Positions 49,459-61,411 are shown, counted from the first letter of the stretch. The stretch: DNA of 64,000 nt from Micromonospora ferruginea (GCF_013694245.2 NZ_CP059322.2:2600001-2664000); one strand, 5' to 3'. The notes: generated by a model not told the origin, from the sequence alone. A program made the numbers and translations.

Positions 49459-51240
49459 TCAGAGGTACTGGCCGGTGTTGCTGGCGGTCTCGATGGACCG
49501 GCCGGCCTCGGCGCCCTTGCCGCCGGAGACGAGCGTGCGGATGTAGACGATCCGTTCGCCCTTCTTGCCGGAGATGCGCGCCCAGTCGTCGGGGTTGGTG
49601 GTGTTGGGCAGGTCTTCGTTCTCGCGGAACTCGTCGACGCACGCGTCGAGCAGGTGCTGCAGGCGCAGCCCCTTGCGCCCGGAGGTGAGGAACTCCTTGA
49701 TGGCCATCTTCTTGCCCCGGTCGACGATGTTCTGGATCATCGCGCCGGAGTTGAAGTCCTTGAAGTAGAGGACTTCCTTGTCGCCGTTGGCGTAGGTGAC
49801 CTCGAGGAAGCGGTTCTCCTCGGTCTCCGAGTACATCCGGAGGACCACGGCGTCGATCATGGCGGCCACGGTGGCCCGCGGGTCGCTGCCGTGTTCGGCC
49901 AGGTCGTCGGCGTGCAGGGGCAGGTCGGCGAGGACGTACTTGGAGAAGATGTCCTTGGCCGCCTCGGCGTCCGGCCGCTCGATCTTGATCTTCACGTCGA
50001 GCCGGCCCGGGCGCAGGATCGCCGGGTCGATCATGTCTTCCCGGTTGGAGGCGCCGATGACGATGACGTTCTCCAGGCCCTCCACGCCGTCGATCTCGCT
50101 GAGCAACTGCGGGACGATGGTGTTCTCCACGTCGGAGGAGACGCCGGAGCCGCGGGTGCGGAAGATCGAGTCCATCTCGTCGAAGAACACGATCACCGGG
50201 GTGCCCTCGCCGGCCTTCTCCCGGGCGCGCTGGAAGATCAGCCGGATGTGCCGCTCGGTCTCGCCGACGTACTTGTTGAGCAGCTCGGGACCCTTGATGT
50301 TGAGGAAGAAGCTGGTGTGCCGCTCCTTCCCCTCGCGCTCGGCGATCTTCTTGGCCAGGGAGTTGGCCACCGCCTTGGCGATGAGCGTCTTGCCGCAGCC
50401 GGGCGGGCCGTAGAGCAGGATGCCCTTCGGCGGCCGGAGCTGGTGCTCGCGGAACAGGTCGGCGTGCAGGAACGGCAGCTCCACCGCGTCGCGGATCTGT
50501 TCGATCTGCGACTGGAGGCCACCGATGTCCTCGTAGCCGACGTCGGGCACCTCCTCGAGGACCAGCTCCTCGACCTCGCTCTTCGGGATCCGCTCGTACG
50601 CGTACGCCGAGCGGGGCTCGATCATGAGCGAGTCGCCGGCCCGGATCGCGCTGCCGATCAGGGTCTCGGCGAGGTGCACGATCCGCTCCTCGTCGGAGTG
50701 GGACACCACCAGCGCCCGGTCACCCGGAGCGCCGTCGGGACCCGCCAGGATCTCCTTGAGCATCACCACCTCGCCGACCCGTTCGAAACCGAACGCGTCG
50801 ACGATGTTGAGCGCGTCGTTGAGCAGGACCTCCTGGCCACGGCTCAGCTCGTCGACCTCCAGCGAGGGCGAGACGGCGACGCGGAGCTTGCGCCCGCCGG
50901 TGAACACGTCCACCGTGCCGTCGTCGTGCCTCGCCAGGAAGACGCCGTAACCGCTCGGCGGCTGGGCGAGTCGGTCGATCTCCTCCTTGAGCGTCACGAT
51001 CTGCGCGCGAGCCTCCTTGAGGGTGCTCACGAGCCGCTCGTTGTTCTCGTTCAGCCGTGCCAACTGCGCCTGGGTGGCGGCCAGCCGCTCTTCGAGCTGC
51101 CGGACGTGTCGGGGGCTTTCGGTCAACTTGCGTCGCACCAGAGCGAGTTCCTCTTGCAGGAACGCGACCTGCGTGGAGAGATCGTGGGCTTCCTTCTCCC
51201 ACCGTGCGGCGCGCGAGTCCGCGTCGTCGCTGCGTGCCAC
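49459..51240 (-). CDS. arc: Proteasome-activating AAA ATPase ARC (Mpa)
   Basis: A 593-residue AAA ATPase. Residues 10-90 form a coiled coil (Leu/Glu/Gln-rich) that captures Pup; two OB domains follow ([52 protein letters not shown]). The AAA module has Walker A GPPGCGKT at 278-285, Walker [13 protein letters not shown] and the arginine-finger region. The C-terminal GQYL carries the Tyr-X ending that opens the 20S gate. GGAGG six bases before GTG 51240 sets the start, although the frame runs on to 51750. It is separate from pup and 95 bp before the lipoprotein. Confidence 0.96.
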   Translation of the reverse strand: MARSDDADSRAARWEKEAHDLSTQVAFLQEELALVRRKLTESPRHVRQLEERLAATQAQLARLNENNERLVSTLKEARAQIVTLKEEIDRLAQPPSGYGVFLARHDDGTVDVFTGGRKLRVAVSPSLEVDELSRGQEVLLNDALNIVDAFGFERVGEVVMLKEILAGPDGAPGDRALVVSHSDEERIVHLAETLIGSAIRAGDSLMIEPRSAYAYERIPKSEVEELVLEEVPDVGYEDIGGLQSQIEQIRDAVELPFLHADLFREHQLRPPKGILLYGPPGCGKTLIAKAVANSLAKKIAEREGKERHTSFFLNIKGPELLNKYVGETERHIRLIFQRAREKAGEGTPVIVFFDEMDSIFRTRGSGVSSDVENTIVPQLLSEIDGVEGLENVIVIGASNREDMIDPAILRPGRLDVKIKIERPDAEAAKDIFSKYVLADLPLHADDLAEHGSDPRATVAAMIDAVVLRMYSETEENRFLEVTYANGDKEVLYFKDFNSGAMIQNIVDRGKKMAIKEFLTSGRKGLRLQHLLDACVDEFRENEDLPNTTNPDDWARISGKKGERIVYIRTLVSGGKGAEAGRSIETASNTGQYL

Positions 51241-51417
51241 GTCCCACCTCCCCGGGGGGCTTGAACGTTCTGAGCTAACACTAGCCGCTATGAGCCCGAT
51301 TCGGTCCTCCGCAACGCGCTCGTCACCGAAGCTTGATCGCCAAGGGCTGGTCGACGGGCGGGTACGGGCGTTCGGGTACCGTCGGAGTCCGGGACGGGAG
51401 AACATGGGGGGTGCTTC

Positions 51418-51711
51418 GTGACCGACGTCGCGACCGACCAGTTGCAGGTCTGGGTGGATCAGGATCTCTGCACGGGTGACGGGCTCTGCGTGCAGTACGC
51501 GCCGGAGGTCTTCGAGTTCGACGTCGACGGCCTGGCGTACGTCAAGGGCGCCGACGGTGAGCTGCGGCTGGCGCCGGGCGCCCGGGTGGACGTGCCGGAG
51601 CACCTGCGCCTCGAGGTGATCGACTCGGCGAAGGAGTGCCCGGGCGAGTGCATCCACGTGGTGCGGGGCAGCGACGGCGTCGAGGTGGCCGGCCCGGAGG
51701 CCGAGGACTGA
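51418..51711 (+). CDS. Small ferredoxin
   Basis: A 97-residue acidic iron-sulfur protein: [32 protein letters not shown], then [12 protein letters not shown]. The Cys spacing (CX5C, then CPGEC) supports a single [3Fe-4S] or [4Fe-4S] cluster as in P450-type actinobacterial ferredoxins. No P450 is adjacent. GTG 51418 has a G-run upstream. It is divergent from the ARC gene, 178 bp apart. Confidence 0.87.
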   Translation: MTDVATDQLQVWVDQDLCTGDGLCVQYAPEVFEFDVDGLAYVKGADGELRLAPGARVDVPEHLRLEVIDSAKECPGECIHVVRGSDGVEVAGPEAED

Positions 51712-51757
51712 GACCGATGCGGCGGGCCGGGGACACCGTCCCCGGCTCACCGTCGTC

Positions 51758-52330
51758 TCAGAGCATGGGACGGCCGACGACCGAGGCGACCAGCCGGGCG
51801 AATTCCTCCAGCCGGGTGATCTGCCCGGCGCCGCCGTCGTCGAGCGTCTTGCCGAAGCGCAGCGCGTCGTGCCGGGGGGTGCCCACCGCCTCGTCGCTCG
51901 GCGGCGCCTCGTCCAGCGAGCTGAGCAGCAGGTAGACGTCGATGCTGTCGACCCGGACCGTGCCGTCGTCGGCGCGGGTGAGCCGGCGCCGGCAGCCGAC
52001 CTCGGTGACGGTGGAGACCGGCACCACGCGCAGCGACGAGGTCATCGCGCCCGGTGGCCCCTCCCCCGGCGGGACGTCCTCGCCGTGCCAGAGCACCAGC
52101 CGGCTGCCGTCGCAGACGACGACCTCCTGCCACACCCCGTTGACCTCGTTGACGAAGCGTTCCAGGGTGAAGCCGAGCACCGAGGCGCCCCGCAGCACCC
52201 CGCCGAGCGCCTCCAGGGCGATGTCGGGGTCACGCAGGTAGGCCCGGGCGGCCGACTCCAGGTCGGCGTAGGGCGACCAGTCGGGGAAGACGGCGGGCAT
52301 CTCGCCGTTGCCGTAGCCGGGACTGCTCAC
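51758..52330 (-). CDS. Conserved hypothetical protein next to trmI
   Basis: A 190-residue soluble protein: [75 protein letters not shown]. No domain is recognised. GGGAGG before GTG 52330 gives a clear start. It is 153 bp after trmI on the same strand and I believe a similar gene often neighbours trmI in actinobacteria. It has no signal peptide or membrane segment. Confidence 0.75.
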   Translation of the reverse strand: MSSPGYGNGEMPAVFPDWSPYADLESAARAYLRDPDIALEALGGVLRGASVLGFTLERFVNEVNGVWQEVVVCDGSRLVLWHGEDVPPGEGPPGAMTSSLRVVPVSTVTEVGCRRRLTRADDGTVRVDSIDVYLLLSSLDEAPPSDEAVGTPRHDALRFGKTLDDGGAGQITRLEEFARLVASVVGRPML

Positions 52331-52482
52331 GCCACCTCCCGTCGGCCCGCGCCGCCGTCGCCGGGGCGGACGCCCCGACCGCCCCGCGCCCCGATCCGCT
52401 CCCTCATGCTTACCGTCTCCGGTGTCGTCGTCCCCACGGGCACACATGATTCCCCCGCCCGCGGTGGTTCGCGCGGCGGGGG

Positions 52483-54576
<2,094 letters not shown>

Positions 54577-54647
54577 CTACGCGCGGCGGATCATGACCCG
54601 GTGCGGCGACGGCGGCCGTGTCACACCGGTGGCCTAACCTTCCGGAC

Positions 54648-55565
54648 ATGACGGCGGAATCGGTGATCGACTCGCAGGGCGAGCAGACGGTGGCGCGGGC
54701 GCCGGTCACGGTGCGGGCGTCGCTGTCGCCGTCGCGCGCGGCCGACTTCAAGACCTGCCCGTTGCTCTACCGTTTCCGCAGCATCGACCGGCTGCCCGAG
54801 CGCCCCACGGTCGAGCAGGCCCGGGGCACGCTGGTGCACGCCGTGCTGGAGCGGCTGTTCGACCTGCCGGCCCCGGCGCGCACCCCGGAGTCGGCCGGTG
54901 ACCTGGTGGCCCCGCAGTGGGACCGGCTGGTCACCGAGGAGCCGGAGCTGGCGACGTTGTTCGCCGACGGCGACGCGGTCGGCCTGGAGGGTTTCCTCCG
55001 GTCGGCGGCGGGCCTGCTGGAGGGCTACTTCGCGGTGGAGGACCCGCGCCGGCTGGAGCCGGCCGAGCGCGAGGCGTTGATCTCCGCGGTGGTCGACGAC
55101 GAGCTGCTCATCCGGGGCTACCTCGACCGCCTCGACGTGGCGCCGGACGGCGCGCTGCGGGTGGTCGACTACAAGACCGGCGGCGCGCCGCGCGAGGCGT
55201 TCGAGGCGCGGGCGTTGTTCCAGCTCAAGTTCTACGCGCTGGTGCTGTGGCGCACCCGGGGCGTGGTGCCGCGGGTGCTGCGCCTGCTCTACCTCAAGGA
55301 CGCCGAGGTCTGCGACTACGCCCCCGACGCCGAGGAGCTGGTCCGCTTCGAGCGCACGGTGGTGGCGTTGTGGCGGGCGATCGAGCAGGCCACCGCGCGG
55401 CAGGATTTCCGGCCCCGGCCGAGCCGGCTCTGCGACTGGTGCAGCCACCAGTCGCGGTGCCCGAGCTTCGGCGGCACCCCGCCGCCGTTCCCGGTGGCCG
55501 CCGCCGCGCCGGACCCGCTGGTGGACGCCCGCTCCCGGCCGGCCACCCCGGGGGCCGACGAGTGA
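54648..55565 (+). CDS. RecB-family PD-(D/E)XK exonuclease
   Basis: A 305-residue nuclease with a RecB-like core: ARGTLVHAVLERLFDLP, GYLDRLDVAPDGALRVVDYKTGGAPREAFEARALFQLKFYALVLWRTRG (metal-binding Asp and Lys in VVDYKTG). Cysteines in FKTCPLLYRF and LCDWCSHQSRCPSF suggest an AddB-type [4Fe-4S] cluster holding the core. It may act in DNA repair with a helicase partner elsewhere. ATG 54648 is preferred over an earlier in-frame codon because the conserved part begins soon after. Confidence 0.9.
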   Translation: MTAESVIDSQGEQTVARAPVTVRASLSPSRAADFKTCPLLYRFRSIDRLPERPTVEQARGTLVHAVLERLFDLPAPARTPESAGDLVAPQWDRLVTEEPELATLFADGDAVGLEGFLRSAAGLLEGYFAVEDPRRLEPAEREALISAVVDDELLIRGYLDRLDVAPDGALRVVDYKTGGAPREAFEARALFQLKFYALVLWRTRGVVPRVLRLLYLKDAEVCDYAPDAEELVRFERTVVALWRAIEQATARQDFRPRPSRLCDWCSHQSRCPSFGGTPPPFPVAAAAPDPLVDARSRPATPGADE

Positions 55566-55643
55566 GGCTCCTCCTCGGGGAGGAGACCGGGTTCGGCTGC
55601 GGCGACGACGAGGCGGGTCGCCCGGCGGCCTAGCGTCGCAGGC

Positions 55644-56441
55644 ATGACCGACCGGCTACCGGCCCGGCGGATGCGCGACACGCTGCTCACCGCGGCGCTG
55701 GCGTTCGCGCTGGGCCGCGCGACGCAGGCCCGGCGGGCCGCCCGGGCGCGCACCCGGGCCGCCGCCGGGCCGGGGGTGCTCGCCGAGGAGCGGCGCCGCA
55801 TCGCCGGTGAGCTGCACGACCTGGTGGCGCACCAGGTCGCCGCGATGGAGGTGCTGGCCGCGGGCGCCCGCCGGGCCCTGCGCCGCGATCCGGGCGCGGC
55901 CGACGGGGCGCTGGCCGCGGTCGAGGACACCGGCCGGGCGGCCCTGCGGGAGCTGCACCGCCTGTTGCGCGTGCTGCGCGCCGACGCCGGGTCGGCGGCC
56001 GAGCTGGCGCCGCAGCCCGGCCTGGCCGGCATCGCCGCGCTGGCCGGCGCGGCCCGCGACGCCGGGCTGCCGGTCACGGTGCGCACCGAGGGCCCGCTCG
56101 GGCGGGTGCCGGACGGGGTGGCGCTGGCCGCGTACCGGGTGGTGCAGGAGGCGCTGCGCAACGTGCTCCGGCACGCCGGCCCGGCCACCGCGCTGGTCCG
56201 GCTCGCCGCCGGCGGCGGCTCGCTGACCGTGGAGGTCACCGACACCGGGCGCGGCCCGGGTCCACCCGACAGGATCGGGCACGGCCTGGTCGGCATGCGG
56301 GAGCGGGTCGCCCTCTACGGTGGGATCCTGCGGACCGGCCCCGCGCCGGGTGGCGGTTTCCGGGTGTACGCCCGGATCCCGCTGGACCCGGCCGGCGCGG
56401 TCCCGGCCCGACCGTCCGGCCCGACGAGGGGACACCCATGA
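55644..56441 (+). CDS. HisKA_3 sensor kinase, short and possibly soluble
   Basis: A 265-residue kinase. The DHp H-box is RRRIAGELHDLVAHQVAAMEVLAAGARRAL with the phosphorylated His, and the HATPase shows AYRVVQEALRNVLRHAGP, VTDTGRGPG and GHGLVGMRERVALYGG. Before the H-box there are only about 55 residues, including a short hydrophobic DTLLTAALAFALG. The usual 4-5 membrane helices of this family are missing. It may be truncated or recruited by the ABC permease encoded downstream. The end overlaps the response regulator by 4 bp (ATGA). Confidence 0.87.
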   Translation: MTDRLPARRMRDTLLTAALAFALGRATQARRAARARTRAAAGPGVLAEERRRIAGELHDLVAHQVAAMEVLAAGARRALRRDPGAADGALAAVEDTGRAALRELHRLLRVLRADAGSAAELAPQPGLAGIAALAGAARDAGLPVTVRTEGPLGRVPDGVALAAYRVVQEALRNVLRHAGPATALVRLAAGGGSLTVEVTDTGRGPGPPDRIGHGLVGMRERVALYGGILRTGPAPGGGFRVYARIPLDPAGAVPARPSGPTRGHP

Positions 56442-57121
56442 CGAACGCCGCCGCACCCCGACCGGTGCGGGTGCTGCTCGCCGACGACCAGCCGCTGCTG
56501 CGCACCGGGTTCCGGATGGTGCTCGGCGTCGAGGACGACCTGGACATCGTGGGCGAGGCCGGCGACGGCGTGGAGGCGGTGGAGCTGTCCCGGCGGCTGC
56601 TGCCGGACGTGGTGCTGATGGACATCCGGATGCCCCGGATGGACGGGGTGGCCGCCACCCGGGCGATCGTGGACGCCCGGCTGCCGGTGCGGGTGCTGGT
56701 GCTGACCACGTTCGAGCTGGACGAGTACGTGGTCGGGGCGTTGCGGGCCGGCGCGAGCGGGTTCCTGGCCAAGGACGTGCCGGCGGAGGACCTGGTCACC
56801 GCGATCCGCACGGTGGCCGCCGGGGAGGCGGTGGTGGCGCCGCGGATCCTGCGCCGGCTGCTGGACCGCTTCGCCGACGTGCTGCCCGACCCGGCGGCCG
56901 CCGCGCCGCCGGTGCTGGACCCGCTGACCGACCGGGAGCGGGAGGTGCTGGTGCAGGTGGCGCGCGGGCTGTCCAACGCGGAGATCGCCCGCGAGCTGTC
57001 GGTCAGCGAGACCACGGTGAAGACCCACGTCGGGCACATGTTGACCAAGCTGCGGCTGCGCGACCGGGTGCAGGCGGTCGTGCTGGCGTACGAGACGGGG
57101 CTGGTCCGGCCCGGCAAATAG
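56438..57121 (+). CDS. NarL/LuxR-family response regulator
   Basis: A 227-residue regulator. Receiver: VLLADDQPLLRTGFRMVL, phospho-Asp in LPDVVLMDIRMPRMDG and Lys in ASGFLAKDVPAEDL. The C-terminal LuxR helix-turn-helix is LTDREREVLVQVARGLSNAEIARELSVSETTVKTHVGHML. It probably binds the TCAGGG/CCCTGA palindrome at 57210-57229 upstream of the ABC exporter genes (inference). Coupled to the kinase. Confidence 0.93.
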   Translation: MTNAAAPRPVRVLLADDQPLLRTGFRMVLGVEDDLDIVGEAGDGVEAVELSRRLLPDVVLMDIRMPRMDGVAATRAIVDARLPVRVLVLTTFELDEYVVGALRAGASGFLAKDVPAEDLVTAIRTVAAGEAVVAPRILRRLLDRFADVLPDPAAAAPPVLDPLTDREREVLVQVARGLSNAEIARELSVSETTVKTHVGHMLTKLRLRDRVQAVVLAYETGLVRPGK

Positions 57122-57209
57122 GTGGCGGCGCTCACGTACCGTGACCAACGGCGGTGGTGCGGGGTTGACCATGACGCGACGTGAGGTCCTACCGTCGGCG
57201 CTGCCGGCC

Positions 57210-57229
57210 GGTCAGGGATCACCCTGACC
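57210..57229. promoter_or_regulatory. Palindrome GGTCAGGG-N4-CCCTGACC before the ABC exporter operon
   Basis: Perfect 8-bp arms with ATCA between them, 151 bp before the ATPase start, followed at once by a G-run/C-run hairpin (57230-57252). Dyad size and place fit a response-regulator operator for the gene pair next to it. It lies in the 258-bp gap, where I see no gene. Confidence 0.6.
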
Positions 57230-57379
57230 CGGGGTGGGGGGCCACCCCCACCAGAAGTTCGGCACGGATTCCGCCCGGGGTCGGACGGATTCGCGACCGG
57301 CGGCACCGAGGATGGGAACCGCCGCACCGACCAGCGGGGGCGGTGCGGATCTCCGAGGCAGACGGAAGAGGTAGATGAC

Positions 57380-58147
57380 GTGACCGCGACGGTAGGCCGG
57401 CAGGCGCAGGCCGCGGCCCGGGCGAACGACGTGTGGAAGGTGTACGGCAGCGGCGAGGCGCAGGTGATCGCGCTGCGGGGGGTGAGCGCCGAGTTCGAAC
57501 GCGGCCGGTTCACCGCGATCATGGGACCGTCCGGCTCGGGCAAGTCGACGCTGATGCACTGCCTCGCCGGCCTGGACTCGGTGACCAAGGGCACCGTGGC
57601 GATCGGCGAGACCACGGTGACCGGGCTGAACGACTCCGGCCTGACGAAGCTGCGCCGGGACAAGGTGGGCTTCATCTTCCAGCAGTTCAACCTGCTGCCC
57701 ACGCTGACCGCGCAGGAGAACATCCTGCTGCCGCTGTCGATCGCCGGGCGTAAGCCCGACCCGGCCTGGTACGACACGGTGATCGACACGGTCGGGCTGC
57801 GGGACCGGCTCGGGCACCGCCCGGCCCAGCTCTCCGGCGGCCAGCAGCAGCGGGTGGCGTGCGCGCGGGCGCTGGTCGCCCGGCCCGAGGTGATCTTCGC
57901 CGACGAGCCGACCGGCAACCTGGACTCCCGCTCCGGCGCGGAGGTGCTCGCCTTCCTGCGCGACTCGGTGCGCGAGCACGGCCAGACCATCGTCATGGTC
58001 ACCCACGATCCGACCGCCGCCGCGTACGCCGACCGGGTGGTCTTCCTCGCCGACGGGCAGATCGTCTCGGAGCTGATCGAGCCGACCGCCGAGACGGTGC
58101 TGGACACCATGAAGAAGCTGGACGCCCCGGTCGAGGTGGGCAACTGA
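57380..58147 (+). CDS. ABC transporter ATPase, MacB/LolD type
   Basis: A 255-residue ATPase: Walker A GPSGSGKST, signature LSGGQQQRVACARALV, Walker B VIFADEPTGNLDS and the Q-loop FIFQQFNLLPTLTAQENILLPL. The EPTGNLDSRSG motif marks MacB/LolD-type ATPases, which pair with FtsX-like permeases. GTG 57380 follows AGAGG. It is coupled with the permease gene (TGATG overlap). With the two-component genes upstream, it probably forms an antibiotic- or envelope-stress-responsive export module. Confidence 0.93.
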   Translation: MTATVGRQAQAAARANDVWKVYGSGEAQVIALRGVSAEFERGRFTAIMGPSGSGKSTLMHCLAGLDSVTKGTVAIGETTVTGLNDSGLTKLRRDKVGFIFQQFNLLPTLTAQENILLPLSIAGRKPDPAWYDTVIDTVGLRDRLGHRPAQLSGGQQQRVACARALVARPEVIFADEPTGNLDSRSGAEVLAFLRDSVREHGQTIVMVTHDPTAAAYADRVVFLADGQIVSELIEPTAETVLDTMKKLDAPVEVGN

Positions 58148-60696
58148 TGCTGCGGGCAACACTGAAGAGCCTGCTGGCGCGCAAGCTGCGCCTGCTGCTG
58201 TCCGGCCTGGCGGTGGTGCTCGGCGTCATGTTCGTCTCCGGCGCGTTCGTGCTGACCGACACGCTCGGGCGTTCCTTCGACGCGGTCTTCGCCGACGCCT
58301 ACGCCGACATCGACGTGAACGTGGCGGCGAAGCCGAAGGTCGAGGTTTCCGAGGCCGAGGGCGAGCAGGTGGCCGCCCCGGTGCCGGCGTCGCTCGTGGA
58401 CCGGGTGAAGGCGGTGCCCGGCGCGGCGGACGTGCGCGGCGTGGTCGCCACCGACGGCGCCCGGCTGATCGGCAGCAACGGCAAGGTGGTCACCTCGTTC
58501 GGGCCGCCGCAGCTCGGCGAGAACTGGCTCGGCGAGGGTGACCTGGTGAAGCTGCGCGAGGGGCGCGGCCCGCAGGCCGACGACGAGATCGTGGTCAACG
58601 CCGCGTTGGCGAAGGCGGCGAACGTGAAGGTGGGCGACCGGGTCGGCGTGCTGACGCTGTCGCCGAAGAAGGAGTTCACGCTGGTCGGCGTGTTCGGCTA
58701 CAGCGGTGGCCGGGACTCCGTCGGCGGGGCGAACGAGGTCGCCTTCACCACGCCGGTCGCGCAGCGGCTGATGCTCGGCAAGCCGGACGTGTTCTCCAAC
58801 ATCAGCGCGCGCGCCGCCGCCGGCACCACGCCGGAGGCGCTGCGCGACGAGGTGTCGCGCGCGCTCGGCGGCGGCTACGACGTGAAGACCGGCAAGCAGC
58901 TCGCCGACAGCGCCTCGGCCGGGCTGAAGGAGGGGCTGTCCTTCTTCAACAAGATCCTGCTCGGCTTCGCCGCAGTGGCGTTGCTGGTGGGCACGTTCCT
59001 GATCCTCAACACCTTCTCCATCATCGTGGCCCAGCGCACCCGTGAGCTGGCCCTGATGCGGGCCATCGGCGCCAGCGGCCGGCAGGTCATCGGCTCGGTG
59101 GTGCTGGAGGCGGTGGCGGTCGGCCTGATCGCCTCGGTGCTCGGGCTGGCCGCCGGCATCGGGGTGGGCGCGCTGCTGGCGTACCTGTTCGGGAAGCTGG
59201 CCGGCGGTCTGAGCCTGGCCGGGCTCGGCGTGCCGGCGGCGGCGGTGATCGGCGCGTTCGGCGTCGGTCTGGTCATCACCGTGGTCGCGGCGCTGTTGCC
59301 GGCGCTGCGGGCCGCGCGGATCCCGCCGATCGCGGCGATGCAGGACGTGGCCACGCCGGACCGGCCGCTGACCAAGGTGACGATCGGCGGCGCGGTGGTC
59401 ACCGGGATCGGCGCGGTGCTGCTGTTCCTCGGCCTCAGTGGCAACGCCGGCGGCAACACGCTCGCGACGATCCTCGGCGGCGTGCTGTTCGCGTTCATCG
59501 GGGTGGCGCTGCTGACGCCGGTGATCAGCCGGCCGGTGGTGTCGCTGCTCGGCACGATCTTCTCCTGGTCGGTGCCGGGGAAGCTGGGCCGGCTCAACTC
59601 GGGCCGCAACCCGCGCCGCACCGCGATCACCGCGGCCGCGCTGATGGTCGGCATCGCGCTGGTCACCGGCGTGACGGTGATCCTGGACTCGGCGAAGGGC
59701 AGCATCAGCGCGCTCGCCGAGGACACCATCAAGGCCGAGCTGGTGATCTCCGGCGCCTCGTCCGGGCCGCGCCCGGCGAGCTTCGACGCGGCGGTGCTGG
59801 AGAAGACCGCGGCGATCCCCGGGGTGCGGCTGGTCGACGGCGAGTACGGCGACATGGCCACGGTCGGCGGCGAGCGGACCTGGGTGGCGGCGTCCAGCAA
59901 CGTGGCCGCGCTGGAGCAGATCTTCGGGGCGAAGGCCACCGCCGGTGACATCGGCCGGCTGGCCCCGGACCAGATGCTGCTCAGCTCGGACACCGCGAAG
60001 GCGCGCAACCTGTCGGTCGGCTCGACTGTGCCGGTGCAGTTGTCGCGCGGCGACGCCCGCACCTACACGGTCAGCGGCATCTACGAGAGTTCTCAGCTCA
60101 CCAACCCGGTGGTGCTGCCGCCGCAGGCGGCGGCCGACTTCGCCATCCCGCAGCCGATCCAGGGCTTCGTGCAGCTCGACCCGGGCACCTCGGTCGGCGC
60201 GGTGCAGCCGCAGGTCGAGCGGTTGCTGGCGGACAGTCCCGAGGTGTCGGTGGCGGACCGGGCGGCGTTCATCAAGCAGCAGACCAGCCAGCTCGACACC
60301 CCGCTGCGGATGATCCAGATCCTGTTGGCGCTGGCCATCGTGATCGCGGTGCTGGGCATCATCAACACGCTCGCGCTGTCGGTGCTGGAGCGGACCCGCG
60401 AGCTGGGTCTGCTGCGGGCGATCGGCCTGCGCCGGGCGCAGACGATGCGGATGATCACCGTCGAGGCGGTGGTGATCTCGATCTTCGGCGCGCTGCTCGG
60501 CGTGGTGGTCGGCACCGGCCTCGGCGCGGCCGTGGTGCGGGCGCTCAAGGACGAGGGGATCACCGACCTGGTCCTGCCCTGGGGGCAGATGGTGACGTTC
60601 CTGGTGCTGGCGGCGATCATCGGCGTGGTGGCGGCGGTGCTGCCGGCCATCCGCGCCGCCCGGATCAACGTCCTCGGCGCCATCGCCCACGACTGA
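58147..60696 (+). CDS. FtsX/MacB-type ABC permease, duplicated form
   Basis: An 849-residue permease. It starts MLRATLKSLLARKLRLLLSGLAVVLGVMFVSGAFVLTDTLG with one membrane helix, then an extracytoplasmic domain (about 45-265), a three-helix FtsX core (VALLVGTFLILNTFSIIVAQRTRELALMRAIGASGRQ...), a second extracytoplasmic domain and a second core (LAIVIAVLGIINTLALSVLERTRELGLLRAIGLRRAQ). Such double-FtsX permeases export lipids or peptides or act mechanically on lipoproteins. ATG 58147 overlaps the ATPase stop. It ends 6 bp before a hairpin repeat. Confidence 0.93.
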   Translation: MLRATLKSLLARKLRLLLSGLAVVLGVMFVSGAFVLTDTLGRSFDAVFADAYADIDVNVAAKPKVEVSEAEGEQVAAPVPASLVDRVKAVPGAADVRGVVATDGARLIGSNGKVVTSFGPPQLGENWLGEGDLVKLREGRGPQADDEIVVNAALAKAANVKVGDRVGVLTLSPKKEFTLVGVFGYSGGRDSVGGANEVAFTTPVAQRLMLGKPDVFSNISARAAAGTTPEALRDEVSRALGGGYDVKTGKQLADSASAGLKEGLSFFNKILLGFAAVALLVGTFLILNTFSIIVAQRTRELALMRAIGASGRQVIGSVVLEAVAVGLIASVLGLAAGIGVGALLAYLFGKLAGGLSLAGLGVPAAAVIGAFGVGLVITVVAALLPALRAARIPPIAAMQDVATPDRPLTKVTIGGAVVTGIGAVLLFLGLSGNAGGNTLATILGGVLFAFIGVALLTPVISRPVVSLLGTIFSWSVPGKLGRLNSGRNPRRTAITAAALMVGIALVTGVTVILDSAKGSISALAEDTIKAELVISGASSGPRPASFDAAVLEKTAAIPGVRLVDGEYGDMATVGGERTWVAASSNVAALEQIFGAKATAGDIGRLAPDQMLLSSDTAKARNLSVGSTVPVQLSRGDARTYTVSGIYESSQLTNPVVLPPQAAADFAIPQPIQGFVQLDPGTSVGAVQPQVERLLADSPEVSVADRAAFIKQQTSQLDTPLRMIQILLALAIVIAVLGIINTLALSVLERTRELGLLRAIGLRRAQTMRMITVEAVVISIFGALLGVVVGTGLGAAVVRALKDEGITDLVLPWGQMVTFLVLAAIIGVVAAVLPAIRAARINVLGAIAHD

Positions 60697-60701
60697 GGTG
60701 C

Positions 60702-60752
60702 AAGGCGGGGGCCCTTCTTATCGCCTGGGCGATAGGAGGGGCCCCTTCCTAA
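60702..60752. repeat. GGGGGCCCTT-armed intergenic hairpin, copy 3
   Basis: Inverted repeat with inner arms ATCGCC/GGCGAT and outer GGGGGCCCTT against GGGGCCCCTTCC with two wobble pairs. It sits between the ABC permease and the convergent HAD gene, whose stop lies inside it. Same outer arm as copies at 8823 and 17665. Confidence 0.78.
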
Positions 60753-61411
60753 CGGTTGAGCAGGGCGGCGAGCAGCTCCAGGTCCGCCGCGGTCAGGCTC
60801 TCCACCTGGTGTACGCCGTCGGTCGGCGGCAGCGGCACCTCGGCCGGTACGGCCAGCACCGCCGCCCCGGCGGCCAGCGCGCTCGCCACCCCGGTCGGCG
60901 AGTCCTCGATCGCCACGCACCGCTCGACCGGCACGCCGAGCAGCTTCGCGGCGGTCAGGTAGGGCTCCGGGTGCGGCTTGGCCTCGCCCACCTCGTCGCC
61001 ACAGACCACCGCGTCGAAGCTGTCGCGCCCCAGCGTGTCCAGGGCGACCTCGACCAGCGGCCGGCCGCTGGAGGTGACCAGCGCGGTGGGGATGCCGGCG
61101 GCCCGCACGGCGCGCAGCAACGCCAACGCGCCCGGACGCCACCGCAGCCCGGTGCGGAACAGGTCGAGGATCCGCGCGCTGATCCAGTCGGCGCTGGCCT
61201 GCGGGTCCCGCTGCGGCTGGCCCAGGTCGTCGTGCACGATGCGCATGGCGTCGGCCATCCCGGTGCCGACGATCTCCCGGCGGGCCGTGTCGGACAGGGT
61301 GCCGCCGTAGACGGCGGCGAGTTCCTGCAACGCGACGTCCCACAGTTTCTCGCTGTCGACCAGGGTGCCGTCCATGTCGAAGAGCACGGCGGCGGGGTGT
61401 GGGCTGCTCAG
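60749..61411 (-). CDS. HAD-superfamily phosphatase (beta-phosphoglucomutase/phosphatase-like)
   Basis: A 220-residue HAD hydrolase with full motifs: VLFDMDGTLVDSEKLW, TALVTSSGRPLVE, Lys in GEAKPHPEPYLTAAKLL and AIEDSPTGVASALAAGA. The small cap (about 20-85) suits sugar-phosphate phosphatases or beta-phosphoglucomutase-like enzymes. The strongest ribosome site, AAGGAGG, lies six bases before a CTG at 61411, giving LSSPHPAAVLFDMDGT. The next possible start, GTG 61387, has no such site and would begin inside strand one. A CTG start is therefore likely, though rare. Confidence 0.87.
   Translation of the reverse strand: MSSPHPAAVLFDMDGTLVDSEKLWDVALQELAAVYGGTLSDTARREIVGTGMADAMRIVHDDLGQPQRDPQASADWISARILDLFRTGLRWRPGALALLRAVRAAGIPTALVTSSGRPLVEVALDTLGRDSFDAVVCGDEVGEAKPHPEPYLTAAKLLGVPVERCVAIEDSPTGVASALAAGAAVLAVPAEVPLPPTDGVHQVESLTAADLELLAALLNR

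Noticed and set aside
57140-57380. Riboswitch in the leader of the ABC exporter
   Set aside because: Only two simple palindromes are visible and no conserved riboswitch core; an operator fits better.
56236-60690. 1484-codon minus-strand frame opposite the kinase, ATPase and permease genes
   Set aside because: A GC-skew artefact; the opposite strand has full motifs for four genes.
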